Shown in pieces: positions 6,389 through 14,492 of a DNA stretch of 37,302 bases; within the stretch, counting starts at the first letter, position 1, and the number at the start of each line of letters is the position of its first letter. The notes beneath the pieces were generated by a model. The model was not told where the DNA came from. It worked only from the letters and a program-made list of their open reading frames with translations, and ran no database searches. The stretch spans positions 1 through 37,302 of the forward strand of contig PABE01000093.1 in assembly GCA_002702725.1 (NCBI GenBank), in the 5' to 3' direction. Made by a program: the position numbers and the translations under genes. The DNA is from Porticoccaceae bacterium (GTDB taxonomy: Bacteria; Pseudomonadota; Gammaproteobacteria; Pseudomonadales; Porticoccaceae).

Positions 6389-7858
6389 TCAGGTGGGTCC
6401 AGAGCTCGCAGAGCCCGCTCCCAGATTATATCGCTTTATCTTGTTGGACAAGCCAACGCGAGACAATCCCAGTTCCGCAGCCGCCCGGCTCTGGTTCCAG
6501 CGTAACCGTGTCAGCGTCTCCTCGATAATGCGCGCTTCCATTTGCTCGACCTTCTCTTTCAGTGTCAAACCGTCCAGACTGGCATCCTCCTGTCTGGGTT
6601 TGACTCTTGGCTTGAGCGCAGCAAGGTGGGGAGAAAGGCATTCCTCCGTTATAAACGTATTATTATCCGTGATGGCGATCATGCGCTGAATCTCATTCTC
6701 AAGCTCGCGCACATTCCCCGGCCAGTCGTGATAACTGAATTTTTCCAGCACCCCGGGTGAAAAACCCAGTATGTTTCGATTGCTTTCTGCAGAAAACTTT
6801 TCCAGCAGAAAATTTGCCAGCACTTCAACATCATCAATGCGATTGCGCAGAGGCGGAATGTTCAATTGAAATCCATTCAGCCGGTAATACAAATCCTGCC
6901 TGAACAGACCTTTACTAATCAGGGTGTCGAGTGGCTGATTGCAGGCAGCGATAACCCGCACATCACATTTAATAATTTTGTCACTGCCAAGTGGCTTAAC
7001 CTCACCTTCCTGTAAAAACCGCAACAAGCTTACCTGGAAGGTGGGTGATACATCGGCAATTTCATCCAGAAACACCGTACCGCCATCTGCCGCCGGAAAC
7101 AGCCCCATGCGATCGCTTACCGCGCCGGTAAACGCACCTCGCTTGTGTCCGAACAATTCTGAATGCAGCAGCTCATCTGACATGCCACCGCAATTATGTA
7201 CCAGCAAGGGCTGTTCCTTGCGATCACTATTGTAGTGTATCGCTTTTGCCATCAACTCCTTGCCCGTCCCTGTCTCGCCCTGTATCAGTATGGGCAAGTT
7301 GGTCGCCGAAGCCTTCTTGGCAAGGTTGCACAGTGACGCCATATTCGGGCTGCAATACACCAGGCGCTCGAAGCGCGAGCCCTGACCCTCGTTATGCCGA
7401 TTGACTTTATGCTTCCTCAGAACATCTTCTGCAATTTTTAATTCTCTGCTCAGATGCCGATGGCGATAGGCCAGCTCTCGATTTTCCAGCGCCCGGTTCA
7501 CCAGCAACTCAATCTGCCTGGATTCCCACTCATTGGGCACAAACTGATAGATAGCTGCATCCTTGACAGCAAATTCCTGCTCCGCCCTGTCCAGCTCGCC
7601 AGCCAGCAATCTGACAGTTTCCGGATGCATGATTCTGGCCTGACGAAACAGCTCCAATGCGTCAAACCCGCCTTTGGTGTGCCGGCAAAGGAGCAGATCG
7701 ATATCCCTTTCATCGAGCAAGGCGAGCACCTCGGCGCTGTCATCGACGATATTGATGTCGTAGTGCTTGCTGAGGCAGCGGTGTAATTCAACCGCTTCTT
7801 TGGCTGAAAATCCGGATATGATGATGCTAGAGGTACCGTCCATCGCCCTAGTATGCAT
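6389..7858 (-). CDS. sigma-54 activator, HoxA/HupR-like, with degenerate receiver
   Basis: 489 residues. The N-terminal receiver-like domain spans about 6-125. In the alignment of DIDLLLCRHTKGGFDALEL with normal receivers, the phosphorylated Asp is Arg59. The AAA+ domain follows, with GETGTGKE (194-201), the sigma-54 contact loop GAFTGA (241-246) and TVFLDE (261-266). A Fis-type helix-turn-helix closes the protein (about 455-477). A start five codons in, at 7843, is possible; neither start has a well-spaced ribosome site. HoxA and HupR of proteobacterial hydrogenase systems have this architecture. The hupS promoter is the likely target. The stop codon is 3 bases from the IS element, so a few native C-terminal residues may have been replaced, but the HTH is complete. 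Confidence 0.93.
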   Translation of the reverse strand: MHTRAMDGTSSIIISGFSAKEAVELHRCLSKHYDINIVDDSAEVLALLDERDIDLLLCRHTKGGFDALELFRQARIMHPETVRLLAGELDRAEQEFAVKDAAIYQFVPNEWESRQIELLVNRALENRELAYRHRHLSRELKIAEDVLRKHKVNRHNEGQGSRFERLVYCSPNMASLCNLAKKASATNLPILIQGETGTGKELMAKAIHYNSDRKEQPLLVHNCGGMSDELLHSELFGHKRGAFTGAVSDRMGLFPAADGGTVFLDEIADVSPTFQVSLLRFLQEGEVKPLGSDKIIKCDVRVIAACNQPLDTLISKGLFRQDLYYRLNGFQLNIPPLRNRIDDVEVLANFLLEKFSAESNRNILGFSPGVLEKFSYHDWPGNVRELENEIQRMIAITDNNTFITEECLSPHLAALKPRVKPRQEDASLDGLTLKEKVEQMEARIIEETLTRLRWNQSRAAAELGLSRVGLSNKIKRYNLGAGSASSGPT

Positions 7859-7862
7859 AGAA

Positions 7863-7934
7863 AGTTTACATAATACAAATATAATTTTTATGGATTAATT
7901 TACCCTCAAATCATATGTATACTTAGTTTACATA
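7863..7934. promoter_or_regulatory. repeated AGTTTACATA motif between divergent transcription units
   Basis: AGTTTACATA occurs at 7863-7872 and again at 7925-7934 in direct orientation, in the AT-rich gap between the activator gene and the accessory operon. The core AGTTTAC also occurs upstream of hupS at 4762-4768. The copies could be binding sites for a common regulator. The core is short, so this is a weak call. Confidence 0.35.
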
Positions 7935-7946
7935 TTGAAATAGTGC

Positions 7947-7976
7947 TTGACATTATTTTCGGGCTTCAGTTATTGT
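7947..7976 (+). promoter_or_regulatory. candidate sigma-70 promoter of the accessory/hyp operon
   Basis: TTGACA at 7947-7952 is a perfect -35 box. TATTGT at 7971-7976 follows after 18 bases and matches TATAAT at four of six positions. Transcription would start near 7983, about 36 bases before the TPR gene. I find no -24/-12 sequence here, so this operon may be controlled differently from hupSL. Confidence 0.45.
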
Positions 7977-8018
7977 TTCTCACTCTCATTGCGATTCACT
8001 TGCAACCGGAGCCTGAAA

Positions 8019-9035
8019 ATGAGCCAAAACCTTCCTGATCATGAATTCCAGCAGGCGCTGGCTGCGATCGCATCCGAGACAATCAGCGATACTGAAAAAG
8101 TAGATTTATTGGTTCAGATCGCTACGGGCTTGCAGCACAAGCCCAAAAACCCGCAACAACTGCATAACGCCATCACGCTGTACGACAAGGCGCTGGAACT
8201 GTGTCCTGATGACGAAAAGCTGCTGACAGCCAGAACACACGCCCGCAAAGGCACCGCACTGCAAGCAATCCCCGATAGCGGCACAGAACATCTGCTTAAA
8301 GCACAACTCGAATTTGAAATCGCCTTGCCCGTTTTGTACGAGCAAGGTACGCCAGAAGAGACAGCGGAAGCGGAAATGAACCTTGGGCTGGTGCTGCAAT
8401 CACTCGCCAGCCTGCATGCCGCACCGGTTACTGAAGCGATCAATGCATATCAGCGCGCACTGAAAACCTTCACCCGTGACACCTTTCCCACTGAATACGC
8501 CATTTTGCATAACAACCTGGCAACGATTTACTTGTCGATGCCTATGAGTGACGAGCGCGCCAAAATGCGCGAAGCCCTTGCTGTGCAATCATTTCAGGAA
8601 GCGCTGAAAGTCGTTACGCTGATTGACCAGCCATCTGAATATGCCATGTTGCAAAACAATCTCGGCAATGCCCTGCAATATGCGTCGAGCAGCCATAGTG
8701 TTGAAAACAACTTGCGTGCGCTGGAGGCGTATGACGAAGCGTTGAAAGTACGCACCCCTCAGGACACGCCATACGAATACGCCAATACGATTTGCAACAA
8801 GGCCAATTGCCTGTGCAACCTGCCTGACGACCTGGATCACCCCGAGAAAGGCAATCGTCAGCGCATGCGTGAAGCACGCGAACTGTATCGCACTGCATGC
8901 GACATTTTCCAACAATACGGTGATGATGCCAAAGTCAGCATCATTCATGAAACGCTGGCTGAGCTGGAGGCAGATATCGGCACTGGCCACACCGGTTCAC
9001 GCAGCGGCAACGGTTTTGGCGAATCCAGAATTTAA
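8019..9035 (+). CDS. TPR-repeat protein of the hydrogenase cluster
   Basis: 338 residues starting at ATG 8019 behind CGGAG. No signal peptide. Helical tetratricopeptide-like repeats run from about residue 40 to 320. They are visible as AITLYDKALELCPDD, AINAYQRALKTF, SFQEALKVVTL with ILHNNLATIYLSM and MLQNNLGNAL, and LEAYDEALKVR. The C-terminal tail is Gly/Ser-rich. TPR proteins act as protein-binding scaffolds, and similar genes accompany group 2a hydrogenases in other bacteria. Here it leads the accessory operon before two tiny membrane proteins. Probable role, by inference: assembly or docking of the hydrogenase complex. Confidence 0.88.
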   Translation: MSQNLPDHEFQQALAAIASETISDTEKVDLLVQIATGLQHKPKNPQQLHNAITLYDKALELCPDDEKLLTARTHARKGTALQAIPDSGTEHLLKAQLEFEIALPVLYEQGTPEETAEAEMNLGLVLQSLASLHAAPVTEAINAYQRALKTFTRDTFPTEYAILHNNLATIYLSMPMSDERAKMREALAVQSFQEALKVVTLIDQPSEYAMLQNNLGNALQYASSSHSVENNLRALEAYDEALKVRTPQDTPYEYANTICNKANCLCNLPDDLDHPEKGNRQRMREARELYRTACDIFQQYGDDAKVSIIHETLAELEADIGTGHTGSRSGNGFGESRI

Positions 9036-9055
9036 ACCACTATAGCGAGGATATC

Positions 9056-9286
9056 ATGGACACCATTATTGACACATTGTCGGGCAACAACATAACCATT
9101 ACCACCTTTTTGCTGGGCTTTATCATTGCGCTTGTAACCGGCGTCATCGGAGGCGCAATCGGCGGCATTATTGTCGGCGGCAAACACATGGGCAATGAGC
9201 TGGCCGCCATGATGGGCGGATTTTTCGGCCCGATTGCAGCGGTTCCCGGCGTCATCATCGCACTCATTGTTTTGCTGTTTATCTGA
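9056..9286 (+). CDS. tiny glycine-rich two-helix membrane protein
   Basis: 76 residues behind a GAGG ribosome site, 20 bases after the TPR gene. Two hydrophobic helices are visible at about 17-42 (TTFLLGFIIALVTGVIGGAI, with repeated small-xxx-small Gly spacing) and 54-75 (GGFFGPIAAVPGVIIALIV). A short polar linker (GGKHMGNE) lies between them. The Gly-zipper pattern suggests tight helix packing or oligomers. I do not recognise a named family. In this context it may be a membrane tether or pore for the otherwise soluble hydrogenase complex, which is inference from position. Confidence 0.8.
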   Translation: MDTIIDTLSGNNITITTFLLGFIIALVTGVIGGAIGGIIVGGKHMGNELAAMMGGFFGPIAAVPGVIIALIVLLFI

Positions 9287-9305
9287 CTTCATAAAGGAGA
9301 TAAAA

Positions 9306-9530
9306 ATGTTCGACATGTTTCTCAATTCTGTCACCCTGTTCATGAAGGGTCGCTTGTTTCAGGACGTTGGCAGTGTTATTCGTCAGGCGATAATCGGCAT
9401 GGTGATTACGGCAGCCATCGTTATCGGGCTGGTAAAGGCAGGGCTGTCATTGTGGATTGCCATTATCGTGGCGAGCCTGGTTGCTGGCGCGATACAGCCA
9501 TACCTGTTTAAAGACCTGAAATACGCCTGA
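9306..9530 (+). CDS. small membrane protein
   Basis: 74 residues starting at ATG 9306 behind AAGGAG. An amphipathic N-terminal segment (MFDMFLNSVTLFMKGRLFQDVGSVIRQ) is followed by two hydrophobic stretches at about 28-42 and 47-63, and a charged end (FKDLKYA). It forms a pair with the preceding tiny membrane protein and is 15 bases before the NifU-Rieske gene. The family is not recognised. It is probably a partner subunit of the same membrane-associated assembly. Confidence 0.8.
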   Translation: MFDMFLNSVTLFMKGRLFQDVGSVIRQAIIGMVITAAIVIGLVKAGLSLWIAIIVASLVAGAIQPYLFKDLKYA

Positions 9531-9544
9531 GCAGAGATACGCAC

Positions 9545-10429
9545 ATGTCTGCCACAGCGGAGTCCATTGAGGCCACACAGGATGCCAGCCTGGACAGCTT
9601 GCTGAAAGATATTCAATCTCTGGAAGCGCTAATTGCCGACTGGGATGAACAACAGCGCAATACCGTCACCGCGCTGATACAGGCGCATGCTGACTTAAAC
9701 AAGGCCGCTTTTGCCAGGCTGATCCGTCATCTGAAAACTGATGACGCTGTCCTTCCCCTATTAAGGGAGGCGGTAACAGATGAAATTACTTATGCCGTCC
9801 TTCGTCACCACGGCATTCTGAAACCTACCCTGCAAGAACGTCTTGAAGATGCGCTCGCCAGTGTTCGCCCCTATCTGGAAAGTCATGGTGGCGATGTTGA
9901 AATTGTCAGCCTGAACCCTCCCGACAGTGTCGAAATCCGCTTGTTGGGCGCCTGCGACGGATGCCCGGCGTCTTCCCTGACACTGTCAGAAGGAGTCGAG
10001 AAAGCCATCAAGCAATACTGCCCGGAAATTACATCCATCAAACAAGCCAAAGGCGGCATCGGCGCAAAACCGGTTGATGGTGTGAAAGTCAATTTTGTCA
10101 GTCCGTTTGCGAACGGTGAAGATGCAGGTTGGGTGTTTGTCTGCAAACTCGAAACCATCCCTGAAGGGGGCATCAAGATCGCCACTGTCAATAACGACGA
10201 AGTTTTGTTGAGCCGTTTTGGCAACAAAGTCACCTGCTACCAGAATGCCTGTGCGCATCTGGGTATGCCGATGGATATGGGTGAAGTAAACAATGGCATT
10301 CTGGTATGCCCGCATCATGGTTTTGAATACTCACTGGAAACGGGCGAATGCCTGACTGCGCCGGAAGTGCAACTGATCACACACGCGGTGCGCGTTACCC
10401 ACGATCGTGTTGAGGTCAAACTGTCATGA
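9545..10429 (+). CDS. NifU-like / Rieske [2Fe-2S] fusion protein
   Basis: 294 residues. An N-terminal helical region (about 1-95) is followed by a NifU C-terminal-type domain (about 97-170) with its CDGC pair at Cys137 and Cys140. A Rieske domain of the ferredoxin kind (about 180-290) has CAH (Cys236, His238) and CPHH (Cys255, His258) as 2Fe-2S ligands. The protein lacks a signal or membrane anchor, so it is cytoplasmic. Rieske-type proteins are known companions of group 2a hydrogenases, including the mycobacterial Huc operon. The likely role is electron transfer from HupS or Fe-S cluster delivery. The stop overlaps the next start by four bases (ATGA), indicating coupling to the NHL gene. Confidence 0.92.
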   Translation: MSATAESIEATQDASLDSLLKDIQSLEALIADWDEQQRNTVTALIQAHADLNKAAFARLIRHLKTDDAVLPLLREAVTDEITYAVLRHHGILKPTLQERLEDALASVRPYLESHGGDVEIVSLNPPDSVEIRLLGACDGCPASSLTLSEGVEKAIKQYCPEITSIKQAKGGIGAKPVDGVKVNFVSPFANGEDAGWVFVCKLETIPEGGIKIATVNNDEVLLSRFGNKVTCYQNACAHLGMPMDMGEVNNGILVCPHHGFEYSLETGECLTAPEVQLITHAVRVTHDRVEVKLS

Positions 10430-11661
10430 GCACACCCACTGCTGATCTGCAAACTCCCACTGACAAGGTCAGTATGAAGGTGAGCCCGGATCCAACCCTG
10501 CGTGTGAACGAAGCGAGTGAAGTCCCGCATCTCAAATTACTTGCTGACGAGCCCGATGTCATACTAGGCGCAGACCGTATACCAGCAATGGTCACGATCG
10601 GCGTCAGTCCGGATGCCGCTACCTGCTTCGGACCCCGGGGCGCAGCATTGATGCACGAAGACGGCCCGCTCTGGGTCTGTGATACCGGGCATCATCGACT
10701 GTTGGGCTGGAAACATCGGCCTGTCGATGATCTTGCGCCTGCCGATTGGGTTATCGGACAAAAGGATTTCAATCGTGAAGGCCGAAACGGAAAAGCGGAG
10801 ATCAGCGCCAGTTCAGTCAATGTGCCAACCGGCATTTGCCGCTGCGGTAAAGGCATGGCCGTAGCGGACGCATGGAACCATCGTGTCCTGATCTGGCTTA
10901 CCCCGCCTGAGTCCAACAACGTTCCAGCCGATATCGTACTCGGGCAGACCGACTTTACATCAGGCGAAGCCAATCGTGGTCAAAATACCGCATCCGCTGA
11001 TTCCATGCACTGGCCCTATGGGGTTCACTGGCATGATGGCAAACTGTTTGTGGCTGACTCTGAAAACCGCCGTGTCCTGATATGGAACACACTGCCAGAT
11101 CGCAACGGACAGCCAGCGGATATCGTGCTGGGGCAAACAGATTTCACAAGCCGCGATGAAAATGCAGGTCACTCACCAGACGCAATGAGCATGCGCTGGC
11201 CACATGGCATCGCTATCTGGCGTGACCACCTGTGTATATCAGATGCCGGTAACAACCGCATCATGATCTGGCGTGGCATACCACAACAGAACGGTCAAGC
11301 TTGTGATTATGTGCTCGGCCAGGAACAAACGGATCTTGTCGATCATAACCAGTCACTATACTGGCCTCGCGCCAATACCCTGAACATGCCCTATGCCATT
11401 ACCGTCATTGATGACTGGCTGATAGTTGCTGATACCGCCAGTTCACGCTTGCTGGGCTGGCATATTGAAGACCTTAACACCGGTGCTGCCGCACGCGCAC
11501 TTTGCGGACAACACAATTTCCATGACAAGGGTGACAATCGCTGGCAGCCACCGTGCGCCAACAGTCTGTGCTGGCCCTATGGCATTCAGTCCTGCGGCAA
11601 TACGGTCGTAGTCGCCGACTCAGGCAATAACCGTATCAGTTTGTGGAGCTTTGCCTTGTGA
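10426..11661 (+). CDS. NHL-repeat beta-propeller protein
   Basis: 411 residues, no signal peptide. Six blades can be read from the recurring NHL motif: VCDTGHHRLLGW, VADAWNHRVLIW, VADSENRRVLIW, ISDAGNNRIMIW, VADTASSRLLGW and VADSGNNRISLW. Most are followed by a conserved ADIVLGQTDF-like strand, and each blade carries a WP(Y/H)G turn. The N-terminal 60 residues are outside the propeller. NHL proteins are binding platforms, and one is known beside group 2a hydrogenase genes in other bacteria. It is coupled to genes on both sides by 4-base overlaps, so it is probably made in step with the Rieske fusion and HypF. The partner is unknown. Confidence 0.88.
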   Translation: MSTPTADLQTPTDKVSMKVSPDPTLRVNEASEVPHLKLLADEPDVILGADRIPAMVTIGVSPDAATCFGPRGAALMHEDGPLWVCDTGHHRLLGWKHRPVDDLAPADWVIGQKDFNREGRNGKAEISASSVNVPTGICRCGKGMAVADAWNHRVLIWLTPPESNNVPADIVLGQTDFTSGEANRGQNTASADSMHWPYGVHWHDGKLFVADSENRRVLIWNTLPDRNGQPADIVLGQTDFTSRDENAGHSPDAMSMRWPHGIAIWRDHLCISDAGNNRIMIWRGIPQQNGQACDYVLGQEQTDLVDHNQSLYWPRANTLNMPYAITVIDDWLIVADTASSRLLGWHIEDLNTGAAARALCGQHNFHDKGDNRWQPPCANSLCWPYGIQSCGNTVVVADSGNNRISLWSFAL

Positions 11662-14192
11662 GCATTCGAGCTGACAAACTGCCTTTTCACACATCAGATG
11701 ATAATGCATCATCCAGCAATGCCGCGTCCGTATTCCTCGAGCAGATACATGTTACCGGCACCGTACAGGGTGTTGGTTTTCGCCCTTTCGTCTGGCGACT
11801 GGCCAGTAAACATCAGCTAACCGGATCGGTTATCAATAATAGCAACGGTGTCACCATCCAGGTATATGGCGAGCAAACCCGCATAAATCAGTTTGTAACC
11901 GACTTGCAGGATAACCCGCCACCACTTGCACGCATTGATCACATTACCCGCAACGCAGGATTTATTCCGGAAAACATTTCCGATGTGCCACAGTGCTTTA
12001 GCATTGAAACCAGCCAAACCGGGGTTAGCAATACCCATATCACTGCTGATGCTGCGGTCTGTGAGCAATGTCTTGCCGAAGTGCGCGACCCACTGAACCG
12101 GCGTTTTCGTTATGCGCTGACCAATTGCACCCATTGCGGCCCCAGATTCTCAATCGTCAGTGCAATCCCCTACGATCGATGCAATACCAGCATGAAGGAC
12201 TTTGAACAGTGCGATGACTGTCTTACAGAATATGAAAGCCCGGCTGACAGGCGCTTTCATGCCCAGCCCAATGCCTGCTATACCTGCGGCCCGACAGTGA
12301 AACTACAGCGTCTGGATGGCAAACCTGTCTGCCTGGAAAGCCTGACACAACTGGATGCCATCGATGCTGCCTGTACTGTCATCCAGAATGGGGGCATTCT
12401 TGCGGTCAAGGGTATCGGGGGGTTTCACCTGGCATGTGACGCAACCAACACCGATGCCGTCGCCAGGCTACGCGAAGCCAAGCAACGCTATGCCAAGCCT
12501 TTTGCACTGATGGCGCGTGATATTGATGTTATCAAACGCTATGCATCCGTCTCGCCACAGGAGCAGGCCTTGCTCGCCAGTACCGAGGCGCCGATTGTCC
12601 TGCTGCGAAAACACAGCACGCCTCCTCCCGGCGTGCAGCGCCGTTTCGGTATAGCTGGTGGCGTGCGCGAGAAAGATCTGCTGCCTATTTGTGATGCAGT
12701 GGCGCCCGGTCAATCCACATTAGGCTTTATGCTGCCTTACACACCACTGCATCATTTGATGCTGAAACGCATGAATCGGCCCGTGGTATTCACCTCTGGC
12801 AATCTTTCTGATGAACCGCAAACGATAGATAACGATGACGCGATCAATCGTCTGCGCACTTTGGCTGATTACATACTGCTGCATAATCGTGACATTCTGA
12901 ACCGTATTGACGACTCGGTGGTTCGGGTCATGGCGAATGACGCCAGAATTTTGCGCCGTGCGCGAGGCTATGCGCCAGCCCCCCTGAAATTACCCGATGG
13001 GTTTGCCGACACCCCTCCTGTGCTGGCTATGGGCGCAGAACTGAAAAACACATTCTGCCTGCTGCGAAATGGCGCAGCCATACTGTCACAACATATCGGC
13101 GACCTGGAAAATGCGCCGACGTATGCCGACTACCAGAAAAACCTGAAGCTCTACCAGCAATTGTTCGAGCATGACGCCCGGATTATCGCCATAGATGCCC
13201 ACCCCGAATACCTGTCCAGCAAACTCGGACGTCAATGGAGCGAGGACAATGACGCCCATTGTGAAGTCGTCCAGCACCACCACGCTCATATTGCCGCTTG
13301 CATGGCTGAAAACAACTATCCGCCCGACGGGGACCCCATCCTTGGTGTCGCGCTCGACGGACTGGGCATGGGCGACGACGGCACGATCTGGGGCGGCGAG
13401 TTTTTGCTCGCAGACTACCGCAATGCAGAGCGTGCTGGCACATTCAAACCTGTCGCCATGCCTGGCGGTGAAATGGCCATGCGCGAGCCCTGGCGAAATA
13501 CATACGCCCATTTGATGGCGGAGATGGGGTGGCCGCAACTGAAAATGAATTATGCAGAACTGGATCTCGTGGCGCATCTGGAAAGTAAACCGCTGGATAC
13601 TTTTCACGCCATGCTCAAATCCGGCAAAAATGCACCGCTGGCGAGTTCTTGTGGCCGCTTGTTCGATGCGGTTGCAGCGGCAATTGGCATCTGTCGCGAT
13701 CAGGCAGTCTATGAAGGTCAGGCTGCCATCGAACTCGAAGCCATTGTCGATCAGGATACACTGCATCATGAAGATGATGCGCTTGCCTATCCGTTTGCCA
13801 TTCCAAAGTTACACCAGCCCGGACAAGCTTATGACCAATTGCCTTATATCGAACCGCTTGCAATGTGGCAGGCCTTGCTGGGCGATTTAATATTGCGCAC
13901 GCCAGCGCCAGTCATCGCGGCGCGTTTTCATAAAGGGCTTGCAAAAACCATCGTTACCATGATTGACAAGCTCACGAAGCGAAATGACGTCCGCATTATC
14001 AATACCGTTGCTTTGTCTGGTGGCGTATTCCAGAACAAGACACTGCTGGAGCAAGTACTGAAAAGACTTGATACGCAATCATTTCATGTGCTCACCCATC
14101 GCCAAATACCCGCCAATGATGGCGGCATCGCTTTGGGACAGGCTGTCATTGCAGCTGCACGTGCGCACGACCAACCACAGACTAACAGATGA
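11658..14192 (+). CDS. hypF: carbamoyltransferase HypF (cyanide ligand synthesis)
   Basis: 844 residues from GTG 11658, which overlaps the preceding stop as GTGA; a GTG at 11643 is an alternative. HypF makes the thiocarbamate on HypE from carbamoyl phosphate and ATP for the CN ligands. Domains in order: acylphosphatase (about 27-115, GTVQGVGFRPF), two zinc fingers (about 135-210, CEQC, CTHCGP, CDDC, CYTCGP), YrdC-like (about 225-410, GGFHLACDA), and Kae1-like carbamoyltransferase with the metal motif VQHHHAH at 538-544. The length is slightly above typical because of a polar 25-residue N-terminus. All expected motifs are intact. Confidence 0.96.
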   Translation: MSIRADKLPFHTSDDNASSSNAASVFLEQIHVTGTVQGVGFRPFVWRLASKHQLTGSVINNSNGVTIQVYGEQTRINQFVTDLQDNPPPLARIDHITRNAGFIPENISDVPQCFSIETSQTGVSNTHITADAAVCEQCLAEVRDPLNRRFRYALTNCTHCGPRFSIVSAIPYDRCNTSMKDFEQCDDCLTEYESPADRRFHAQPNACYTCGPTVKLQRLDGKPVCLESLTQLDAIDAACTVIQNGGILAVKGIGGFHLACDATNTDAVARLREAKQRYAKPFALMARDIDVIKRYASVSPQEQALLASTEAPIVLLRKHSTPPPGVQRRFGIAGGVREKDLLPICDAVAPGQSTLGFMLPYTPLHHLMLKRMNRPVVFTSGNLSDEPQTIDNDDAINRLRTLADYILLHNRDILNRIDDSVVRVMANDARILRRARGYAPAPLKLPDGFADTPPVLAMGAELKNTFCLLRNGAAILSQHIGDLENAPTYADYQKNLKLYQQLFEHDARIIAIDAHPEYLSSKLGRQWSEDNDAHCEVVQHHHAHIAACMAENNYPPDGDPILGVALDGLGMGDDGTIWGGEFLLADYRNAERAGTFKPVAMPGGEMAMREPWRNTYAHLMAEMGWPQLKMNYAELDLVAHLESKPLDTFHAMLKSGKNAPLASSCGRLFDAVAAAIGICRDQAVYEGQAAIELEAIVDQDTLHHEDDALAYPFAIPKLHQPGQAYDQLPYIEPLAMWQALLGDLILRTPAPVIAARFHKGLAKTIVTMIDKLTKRNDVRIINTVALSGGVFQNKTLLEQVLKRLDTQSFHVLTHRQIPANDGGIALGQAVIAAARAHDQPQTNR

Positions 14193-14202
14193 GGGCCACA
14201 TC

Positions 14203-14481
14203 ATGTGCCTGGGCATACCTGGTGAAATTGTAGAAATAACCGACAGCGAAAAGAAACTCGCACTGGTCGATGTGTCTGGCGTCAAGCGTCCGGTAAATAT
14301 TGCCTGCATCGTCGATGACGAGCACCCTGTCGAAAGCTGTATCGGAGACTGGGTACTGGTGCATGTTGGCTTTGCCATGAGCCGTATTGATGCGAATGAA
14401 GCCAAAATCACACTTGACCTGTTGAATGAACTCGGTGAGGCACAGGCTGAGGTCGAAGCGATGCAGGCCAGCGGACAATAA
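14203..14481 (+). CDS. hypC: hydrogenase chaperone HypC
   Basis: 92 residues starting MCLGIPGEIVE. The Cys2 exposed after Met removal is the essential ligand that carries the Fe(CN)2CO group between HypD and the large subunit. The remainder is the normal OB-fold-like core (VDVSGVKRPVNIACI, GDWVLVHVGFAMSRID). The ATG is set by GAGGG eight bases upstream and lies 10 bases after hypF. Length and motifs are standard. Confidence 0.96.
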   Translation: MCLGIPGEIVEITDSEKKLALVDVSGVKRPVNIACIVDDEHPVESCIGDWVLVHVGFAMSRIDANEAKITLDLLNELGEAQAEVEAMQASGQ

Positions 14482-14492
14482 CACCTGCCAAT

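Noticed and set aside
10453-10461. ACTCCCACT inside the NHL gene as a third attachment-site copy
   Set aside because: Only nine bases match and it lies in a conserved reading frame; probably chance, though it weakens the repeat evidence.
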